From: DASRQZ01 sp964571275
GTDB taxonomy: Bacteria; Myxococcota_A; Polyangia; Fen-1088
DNA: 13,939 nt
Assembly (NCBI GenBank): GCA_964571275.1
Contig: CAZNCQ010000189.1
Location: forward strand, 1-13,939
Reading direction: 5' to 3'
Notes under the pieces: model-generated
The model's input: only the letters and a program-made list of their open reading frames with translations
Told to the model about the DNA's origin: nothing
Databases searched by the model: none
Shown here: positions 1 through 5,579 of the stretch, piece after piece
Layout: each line of letters starts with the position of its first letter
How positions within the stretch are numbered: the stretch's first letter is position 1
Translations under genes and position numbers: made by a program

Positions 1-1
1 G

Positions 2-319
2 TTCTCGATCGCCAACGACGTCGCCAAGTACTTCGCGATCCTGCCGGCGATGTTCATGGGAGCGTTCCCGGAGATCGCGCCGCTCAACATCATGCGGCTG
101 GCGTCGCCGTTCAGCGCGATCCTGTCGGCGGTGATCTTCAACGCGATCATCATCGTGCTGCTGATCCCGCTGGCCCTGCGCGGCGTGCGCTACCGGCCGA
201 TCGGCGCCGCCGCGATCCTGCGGCGCTCGCTGCTCATCTACGGGGTGGGCGGCATCATCGCGCCCTTCGTCGGAATCAAGCTCATCGACCTGGGTCTGGA
301 AGCGCTGCGAATTGTCTAG
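2..319 (+). CDS. kdpB: Potassium-transporting ATPase subunit KdpB, C-terminal fragment (5' end outside window)
   Basis: This is the last 105 residues of KdpB, the P-type ATPase subunit that hydrolyses ATP to drive high-affinity K+ uptake by the inner-membrane KdpFABC complex. The reading frame enters from the left edge, so the nucleotide-binding and phosphorylation domains (DKTGT motif) are not visible. What is visible is highly characteristic of the KdpB membrane end: SIANDVAKYFAI at the start of the fragment, then NIMRLASP, SAILSAVIFNA and LIPLALRGV, and a final hydrophobic stretch ending GIKLIDLGLEALRIV. At least three membrane segments lie in the fragment. The stop (TAG) is at 317-319, and kdpC follows after 22 bp on the same strand, as in canonical kdpABC operons. 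kdpA is expected immediately upstream of the window. Identification is secure; only the length is unknown. Confidence 0.96.
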   Translation, partial: FSIANDVAKYFAILPAMFMGAFPEIAPLNIMRLASPFSAILSAVIFNAIIIVLLIPLALRGVRYRPIGAAAILRRSLLIYGVGGIIAPFVGIKLIDLGLEALRIV

Positions 320-326
320 TGAAGCT

Positions 327-337
327 AGAGGAGAGAG
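327..337 (+). promoter_or_regulatory. Ribosome binding site of kdpC
   Basis: A purine run containing AGGAG (329-333) sits 8 nt before the ATG at 342. It decides the start of kdpC in favour of 342 over the in-frame TTG at 312, which would overlap the kdpB stop and has no such site. Confidence 0.75.
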
Positions 338-341
338 TGTC

Positions 342-974
342 ATGCGAAAAGAAATGCTCGTTGCTCTGCGCGCGACCTTCGTGACGTTGGTGCTCACGGG
401 GTTGGTCTATCCGCTGGTGATGACCGGCCTCGCTCAAGCGATCTTTCCAGGCAAGGCGAACGGCAGCCTGGTGCGCGACGAAAAGGGTTCGGTCGTGGGC
501 TCGGAGCTCATCGGCCAGGTCTTCACCAACCCGAGCTATTTGCAGGGACGTCCGTCGGCCGCCGGCAACGGCTACGATCCGACCGCCTCTTCGGGCTCGA
601 ACCTCGGTCCGACCTCGAAGAAGCTGCGCGACCGCGCGACCGCCGACCTCGAGCGGTTGCACAAGGAGAACCCCGACGCGCCGGGGCCAGTGCCGGATGA
701 TCTGATCACGACCTCGGCGAGCGGCCTCGATCCCGACCTGTCGCCCGCCGCGGCGATGTGGCAGGTGCCGCGCATCGCGCGCGCGCGCCAGGTGGCGCCG
801 GATCGCATCACCGAGGTGATCCGCAGCCGCATCGAGGGGCGCGATCTGGGCGTCTTCGGCGAGCCGCGCGTCAACGTGCTCGGCGTCAACCTCGCGCTCG
901 ACCAGCAGTTCGGCAAGCCGACACCGCTGGCGCCGCCCGCGACCGCGCCCTCGGCGTTGCAACTGACGAAGTGA
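342..974 (+). CDS. kdpC: Potassium-transporting ATPase subunit KdpC
   Basis: KdpC is the small single-span subunit of the Kdp K+ pump; it is thought to stabilise the complex and raise nucleotide affinity of KdpB. The protein has 210 residues. One N-terminal membrane helix (about 9-31) is followed by a periplasmic domain with family landmarks: GQVFTNPSYLQGRPSA (59-73), SGSNLGPTS (84-92), LDPDLSPAAA (129-138) and NVLGVNLALDQQF (178-190). KdpC proteins are usually about 190 residues; the excess here is a Pro/Ala-rich C-terminal tail after about residue 191 with no recognisable motif. The ATG at 342 is chosen because a good Shine-Dalgarno precedes it. The stop codon overlaps the next gene (TGATG at 972-976), so the regulator downstream is probably translationally coupled to kdpC. 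Confidence 0.95.
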   Translation: MRKEMLVALRATFVTLVLTGLVYPLVMTGLAQAIFPGKANGSLVRDEKGSVVGSELIGQVFTNPSYLQGRPSAAGNGYDPTASSGSNLGPTSKKLRDRATADLERLHKENPDAPGPVPDDLITTSASGLDPDLSPAAAMWQVPRIARARQVAPDRITEVIRSRIEGRDLGVFGEPRVNVLGVNLALDQQFGKPTPLAPPATAPSALQLTK

Positions 975-2392
975 TGCCCGCGAGCGCCGACGCGCGCGGC
1001 GATGGTCTCGGCGGGCCGCCGTCCGTCGGGGCCGCGCCGCCACCGCGCCCCAAGCTGCGCGTGCTCGTGATCGACGACGAGAAGAACATCCGGTCGACGT
1101 TGACCGTCTGTCTGGTCGGTCTCGGTTGCGAGGTCAGCTCGGTCGGCAGCTCCCAGGGCGCGATGAATCAGATCGAGCATCGCGCCTTCGAGGCCGCCTT
1201 CGTCGACCTCAAGCTGGGCGGCGAGAGCGGCCTCGATCTCATCCCCCGGCTCCTCGGCGAGAACCCCAACCTGACCATCGTGCTCATGACTGCCTACGCC
1301 ACCGTCGAGACCGCGGTCGAGGCGATCCGGCGCGGCGCGTGGGACTATCTACAGAAGCCGTTCACGCCTGGTCAGATCCAGCACCTGATCGACAAGATCG
1401 TCGGCGAACGGGCGCTGTGGCAGCGGGTCGCCGATCTCGAGAGCCGCATCGACGACCCCGCGCCCGAGGCCGACCTGGTCACGCAGTCGCCGGCGATGCG
1501 CGCGGTGCTGGAGATGGCGGCGCGCGCGGCGGCGGCCGACGCCTCGGTGCTGTTTCGCGGGGAGAGCGGCACCGGCAAGGGCGTGCTGGCGCGCTTCCTT
1601 CATGACCAGAGCGGCCGGCGCGGCCACCCGTTCGTGGTCACCAACTGCCCGACGCTGTCGGAGGACCTGATGGCGAGCGAGCTGTTCGGCCACGCGCGCG
1701 GCGCTTTCACCGGAGCGGTCCGCGACCAGCAGGGGCGGGTGGAGGCGGCCGAGGGAGGGACGCTCTTCCTCGACGAGATCGGCGAGATCCCGCCCTCGAT
1801 CCAGACCAAGCTGCTGCGTTTTCTGCAGGACCGGGACTTCGAGCGCCTGGGCGAGAACCGCACGCGGCACGCCGACGTGCGCGTCATCGCCGCGACAAAC
1901 CGCGATCTGGAGGCGGGTGTGAAGGACGGTGTGTTTCGCGAGGACTTGCTGTACCGGCTCAACGTCATCGAGATTCACGTGCCCGCGCTGCGCGAGCGGC
2001 GCGAGGACATCCTGCCGCTCGCGCGCCGGTTCCTGTTCTCGCTGACGCGCAAATCGCACCGGAGCGCGCCCGAGCTGTCGAGGGCCGCGGGCGAGGCGCT
2101 GCTGAGCTACGACTGGCCGGGCAACGTCCGCGAGCTGCGCAACGCGATCGAGCGCGCGGTGATCCTGTGGCCGGCGCAGGTGATCGAGCCGGCCGCCTTC
2201 CCGGATCGCCTGGCGGCGGCGCCGGCCAGCGCGCCGCACGTCGGCGGGGCCTTCACGCTGGACGAGATCGAGCGCGAGCACATCCTGCGCGTGCTCGCCG
2301 GCAGCCAGCGTCTCGAGGAAGCCGCCCACATCCTCGGCGTGGACAGCTCGACGTTGTGGCGCAAGCGCAAGAAGTACGACGAGCCGACATGA
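974..2392 (+). CDS. Sigma-54-dependent response regulator (NtrC family) of the kdp operon
   Basis: This 472-residue cytoplasmic transcription activator opens promoters used by sigma-54 RNA polymerase. An N-terminal extension of about 27 residues precedes a receiver domain (about 28-145) with acidic pair D34/D35, phosphoacceptor D78 (FVDLK), T106 and K128 (QKPF). The AAA+ domain (about 167-400) has Walker A GESGTGKG (196-203), the sigma-54 contact loop GAFTGA (243-248), Walker B TLFLDEIG and sensor motif WPGNVREL (381-388). A Fis-type helix-turn-helix ends the protein (about 445-467). Walker A ends in G where E is usual. The start could be ATG 974 or GTG 971; ATG is preferred. It occupies the place of KdpE, which belongs to the unrelated OmpR class, so it is inferred to control kdpABC and perhaps other genes. 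The likely partner is the histidine kinase at 3554. The kdp promoter itself lies outside the window. Confidence 0.93.
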   Translation: MPASADARGDGLGGPPSVGAAPPPRPKLRVLVIDDEKNIRSTLTVCLVGLGCEVSSVGSSQGAMNQIEHRAFEAAFVDLKLGGESGLDLIPRLLGENPNLTIVLMTAYATVETAVEAIRRGAWDYLQKPFTPGQIQHLIDKIVGERALWQRVADLESRIDDPAPEADLVTQSPAMRAVLEMAARAAAADASVLFRGESGTGKGVLARFLHDQSGRRGHPFVVTNCPTLSEDLMASELFGHARGAFTGAVRDQQGRVEAAEGGTLFLDEIGEIPPSIQTKLLRFLQDRDFERLGENRTRHADVRVIAATNRDLEAGVKDGVFREDLLYRLNVIEIHVPALRERREDILPLARRFLFSLTRKSHRSAPELSRAAGEALLSYDWPGNVRELRNAIERAVILWPAQVIEPAAFPDRLAAAPASAPHVGGAFTLDEIEREHILRVLAGSQRLEEAAHILGVDSSTLWRKRKKYDEPT

Positions 2393-2402
2393 ACCGGAAC
2401 CG

Positions 2403-3557
2403 ATGAGCACGGGCTCCGCGCGCGCCGAAGACTTCCTCGAGATGCTCCGCCAGTCGCGGCGGGGACGGCTCAAGCTCTACATCGGGTTCGCGGCCGGCGT
2501 CGGCAAGACCTACCGCATGCTCGAGGAGGCGCACGCGCTGCACAAGCGCGGGGTGGGCGTGGTCCTCGGTTACATCGAAACCCACGGGCGCGTCGAGACC
2601 GAGCGGCTGGTCGACGGGCTCGAGATCGTGCCGCGCCGGCGCATCGAGTACCGCGGCGTCGTCGTCGAGGAGATGGATCTGGAAGCCGTGATCGCGCGCC
2701 GCCCCGACATCGTCGTGGTGGACGAGATCGCGCACACCAACGTGCCGGGCAGCAAGAACCGGCGGAGGTACCAGGACGTGACCGAGTTGCTCGACGGAGG
2801 CATCAGCGTCATCGGGGCCTTCAACATCCAGCACCTCGAGAGCCTCAACGATCTGGTCGAGAGGGTGACCGAGGTGAACGTGCGCGAGACGGTCCCCGAC
2901 AGCTTCCTCAAGCAGGCCGATCAGGTCGTGAACCTGGACCTGGCGGTCGAGGATCTGCTCGAGCGGCTCAAGGCGGGAAAGATCTACGCCCCGGACAAGG
3001 TCGAGTGGGCGCTCGAGCACTTCTTCAAGGACCGCAAGCTGGCGACCCTGCGCGAGCTGGCGCTGCGCGAGGTGGCGGAGAGCCTGGAGCGCTCCGGGAA
3101 CGGGCACGGCCGCGACGCACGCTCGCCCGCCGACAGCGGCCATGCGCTCGGGCGGGTCATGGTCTGCATGTCGTCGTTTCCGGCGCGCGCCGCCGCCCTG
3201 CTGCGGCGGGGGTCGCGCATGGCGGGCCGGCTCAACACCGATTGGTTCGTGGTCTACGTCGAGACGCCGCGCGAGGCGCCGCACCTGATCGATTCGGAGG
3301 CCCAGCGCTTCCTCCTCGGCAACGTCGAGAAGGCGCGCGAGCTGGGCGCCGAGGTCGTGCGCCTCAAGTCCGAAGACGCAGCGGTCGCGCTCCTCGACTT
3401 CGCGCGCTCGCACGGCGTGGGCCACATCCTGCTCGGGCGCACGCGCGAGCCGCGCTGGCGCCAGATGCTGGGCCAGTCGGTCGCCATGCGCATCATCCGC
3501 GACGCCGAGGGCTTCGACGTGCACCTGGTCTCGCTCGACGCAGAGGTGAAGACGTGA
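2403..3557 (+). CDS. kdpD: Stand-alone KdpD sensor module (KdpD N-terminal domain plus universal stress protein domain)
   Basis: This 384-residue soluble protein corresponds to only the N-terminal half of classical KdpD. Residues about 22-230 match the KdpD domain: Walker A GFAAGVGKT (28-36), Walker-B-like DIVVVDEIAHTN (102-113), then NIQHLESLND (141-150) and RETVPD (161-166). Residues about 248-380 form a universal-stress-protein fold beginning RVMVCMSS and including GRTREPRW (345-352). There is no transmembrane four-helix bundle, GAF, HisKA or HATPase domain, and the protein ends naturally at a TGA that overlaps the next gene's GTG (3554-3557), so it is not a frameshifted full-length KdpD. 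In the family this part binds ATP and modulates the kinase/phosphatase balance. Here it probably acts in trans on the following kinase (inference). No strong ribosome binding site is seen; it starts 10 bp after the regulator, so coupling is likely. Confidence 0.92.
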   Translation: MSTGSARAEDFLEMLRQSRRGRLKLYIGFAAGVGKTYRMLEEAHALHKRGVGVVLGYIETHGRVETERLVDGLEIVPRRRIEYRGVVVEEMDLEAVIARRPDIVVVDEIAHTNVPGSKNRRRYQDVTELLDGGISVIGAFNIQHLESLNDLVERVTEVNVRETVPDSFLKQADQVVNLDLAVEDLLERLKAGKIYAPDKVEWALEHFFKDRKLATLRELALREVAESLERSGNGHGRDARSPADSGHALGRVMVCMSSFPARAAALLRRGSRMAGRLNTDWFVVYVETPREAPHLIDSEAQRFLLGNVEKARELGAEVVRLKSEDAAVALLDFARSHGVGHILLGRTREPRWRQMLGQSVAMRIIRDAEGFDVHLVSLDAEVKT

Positions 3558-5380
3558 CCCTGGGGCGCAAGCTGATCGCGGCGCAGGCGCCGCTGGCGGT
3601 CGCGCTGGTGGTCATCAGCATCGTCGCGAACCTGACCAACGCCGCGCTGGGACGTAGCTCGTCGTCGATCCTCAAGGACAACTACCGCAGCGTGCTCGCG
3701 GGCCAGCGGATGAAGGAGTCGATCGAGCGCCTCGACAGCGCGGCTGCCTTTCTCGTGCTGGGCCGGCGCGACGTGGGCCTGCAACAGGCGGCGCGAAATC
3801 AGCAGACGTTCGATCGCGAGATCGCGGCCCAGGAAGCCAACATCACCGAGGTCGGCGAGAAGGAGCTGACCGTGTCTCTGCGCGCGGCCTGGAACCGGTA
3901 TCGCGCGCTGTGGAGCGACTTTGCTGCGGGCTCCGATCCGGCGGCCATGCAGTCGGTCTACTTCGATCGCCTGCAGCCGGCGTTCGTGGGGGTCAACAAC
4001 CTGGCCGACGCGATCCTGGCGCTGAACGAGGACGCCATGGTGCACAAGAGCGATCGCGCGCAGCGCGCCGCTCGCCTGTTCGACACGTTGATCATGCTGG
4101 TCGCGGTCAGCGCCTTCGCCTGTGGGCTGATCGCCTCGGCGACGCTCACCGCGCGCATCCTGCGGCCGCTCTCGGTGCTGACGCAGGCGGCGCGGCGCCT
4201 GGGCGAGGGCGACATGCAGGCGCGCGCCCGCATCGCGGCCCGGGATGAGCTGGGCGATCTCGCCAGCGAGTTCAACACCATGGCAGACAGGCTCGCGCGC
4301 TACCGCAACAGCTCGCTCGGCGATCTCTTGCAGGCGCAGCAGCAGGCGCAGGCCGCGATCGACAGCTTGCCGGACCCGGTCTTCGTCTTCGAGACCGACG
4401 GCACGCTGCTCAGCATCAACCGCACGGCCGAGAGCATGCTGCGCGTCGAGCTCGGCGGCGAGCACCCGCTGGGCGGCGCCGAGCCGATCGTGCGCGAGAC
4501 CGTCGAGCGGCTGCGCAGCGATGTGCTCTCGGGCAAGAGCCCGCCCGCGTCGACCAGCCTCGACGAGGCGATCCGGGTCGCCACCGCCGGCGGCGAGGCG
4601 GCGTTCCTGCCGCGCGCCGCGCCCATGAAGACCGACGAGGGTGGCATCGTCGGCTGCACGATCGTCCTGCAGGACGTCACCCGCCTGCTGCGCTTCGACG
4701 AGCTCAAGAACGACCTGGTGGCCACGGTGGCGCACGAGTTCCGCACGCCGCTGACGTCGTTGCGGATGGCGGTGCACCTGTGCGCCGAGGAGAAAGTCGG
4801 CTCGATCAACCCGAAACAGGCCGATCTGTTGTTCGCCGCGCGGCAGGATACCCAGCGGCTGCAGCAGATCGTCGACGATCTGCTGAACCTATCGCGCATC
4901 CAATCGGGGCGAATCGATCTGCACGCGCGCACGCTCTCCGTCGACGCCGTGGTCGCGGAGGCGGTGCAACCGTTCGAGGACGTGGCCGAGCAGAAGAGGA
5001 TCCGGCTCGAGACCGAGGTCTTTCCAGGCCAGGGAGACATCCTGGCCGACCCCGAGCGCATCGGGCTGGTGTTCACCAACCTCATCGGCAACGCGCTCGC
5101 TTACACGCCCGCGGGCGGCACCGTCACCGTGCGCGCGCGGCGCTCCGACGACGCCGTTCGCTTCGAGGTCGAGGACACCGGGCCCGGAATCCCGTCCGAG
5201 CACCGCCATTCGATCTTCAAGAGGTTCTTCCGCGTCCCGGGCTCGCCCGCGGGCGGCGCCGGCTTGGGGCTCTTCATCGCCAGCGAGGTGGTGCGCGTTC
5301 ACGGGGGCTCGATCGGCGTGACCAGCGCCGCCGGCGGCGGTGCGCTCTTCTGGTTCGAGCTGCCCGCGGCGCCGGTGTGA
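3554..5380 (+). CDS. Membrane sensor histidine kinase, HAMP-PAS-HisKA-HATPase (kdp operon)
   Basis: This 608-residue inner-membrane kinase has TM1 at about 6-28, a helical extracytoplasmic sensor region (about 29-174), TM2 at about 175-198, HAMP at about 200-252, a short coiled coil and a PAS domain at about 268-380. HisKA follows with phosphoacceptor H394 in AHEFRTPL. The ATPase domain has N box N509/N513 (FTNLIGNALAYTP), G1 DTGPGI (541-546) and G2 GGAGLGL (567-573), so all catalytic boxes are intact. The sensor region resembles the four-helix-bundle type used by chemoreceptor-like kinases and is not the short-loop four-TM region of KdpD. The GTG start at 3554 overlaps the KdpD-like stop (GTGA), with GAGGTGAA just upstream at 3543-3550. 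It is most likely the kinase for the NtrC-type regulator at 974, with the soluble KdpD module supplying K+/ATP input (inference). Frame upstream of 3554 is a shadow of the KdpD gene. Confidence 0.92.
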   Translation: MTLGRKLIAAQAPLAVALVVISIVANLTNAALGRSSSSILKDNYRSVLAGQRMKESIERLDSAAAFLVLGRRDVGLQQAARNQQTFDREIAAQEANITEVGEKELTVSLRAAWNRYRALWSDFAAGSDPAAMQSVYFDRLQPAFVGVNNLADAILALNEDAMVHKSDRAQRAARLFDTLIMLVAVSAFACGLIASATLTARILRPLSVLTQAARRLGEGDMQARARIAARDELGDLASEFNTMADRLARYRNSSLGDLLQAQQQAQAAIDSLPDPVFVFETDGTLLSINRTAESMLRVELGGEHPLGGAEPIVRETVERLRSDVLSGKSPPASTSLDEAIRVATAGGEAAFLPRAAPMKTDEGGIVGCTIVLQDVTRLLRFDELKNDLVATVAHEFRTPLTSLRMAVHLCAEEKVGSINPKQADLLFAARQDTQRLQQIVDDLLNLSRIQSGRIDLHARTLSVDAVVAEAVQPFEDVAEQKRIRLETEVFPGQGDILADPERIGLVFTNLIGNALAYTPAGGTVTVRARRSDDAVRFEVEDTGPGIPSEHRHSIFKRFFRVPGSPAGGAGLGLFIASEVVRVHGGSIGVTSAAGGGALFWFELPAAPV

Positions 5381-5404
5381 TCGCGCCGACATTCTGTCGC
5401 GCGG
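5381..5404 (+). terminator. Stem-loop after the kdp operon, probable transcript end
   Basis: Immediately after the kinase stop codon, CGACA (5387-5391) pairs with TGTCG (5395-5399) around a TTC loop. The stem continues, after a single bulged C at 5386, with CGCG (5382-5385) against CGCG (5400-5403). That gives nine base pairs. No T tract follows, so it may be a weak or Rho-assisted terminator, or a 3' end stabiliser. Confidence 0.45.
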
Positions 5405-5579
5405 GGTCGTGCAGTCTGCAAGCGATCCCCGGCAATCATTGCGATGTGAAACGCCGGGCGCGTAAAACCCGCGAAAATCAAACAGGAATTTACTGCGATT
5501 TATTCCGGGCGAAACCGCTGGTTAACCACCCGCCACGTAGATTGCCCCCATCCAACGAGCAAACTCGAGGAGCAATTTC
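5405..5579 (+). promoter_or_regulatory. Leader region of the permease gene with several palindromes
   Basis: This gap is visibly richer in A/T than its surroundings and holds several inverted repeats: TGCAGTCTGCA (5410-5420), GCAATCATTGC (5432-5442, centre 22 bp from the first), GGAAT/ATTCC arms (5485-5489 and 5502-5506), and the perfect palindrome TGGTTAACCA (5519-5528). A second weak hairpin, CCCGGC/GCCGGG (5428-5433 and 5453-5458), overlaps. A possible sigma-70-like pair is TTGCGA (5439-5444) and GTAAAA (5462-5467), but the -10 is poor. The promoter of the permease must lie here or upstream; the palindromes are candidate operators. No regulator can be named. Confidence 0.4.
5566..5572 (+). 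promoter_or_regulatory. Ribosome binding site of the APC permease
   Basis: GAGGAG at 5567-5572 lies 7 nt before the ATG at 5580 and fixes that start. Confidence 0.8.

Noticed and set aside
758..973. N-terminal extension of the sigma-54 regulator into kdpC
   Set aside because: It overlaps conserved KdpC sequence and has no receiver-domain content; the TGATG junction at 972-976 is a typical coupled start.
3005..3553. N-terminal extension of the histidine kinase frame back into the KdpD-like gene
   Set aside because: The extension reads as Arg/Ala-rich nonsense, while the overlapping frame encodes conserved KdpD/USP sequence. GTG 3554 with GAGGTGAA upstream is the sensible start.
5405..5420. 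GGGG with a downstream GC as a sigma-54 promoter for the permease
   Set aside because: The GG to GC spacing is 11, not 10, and neither half matches the consensus well.
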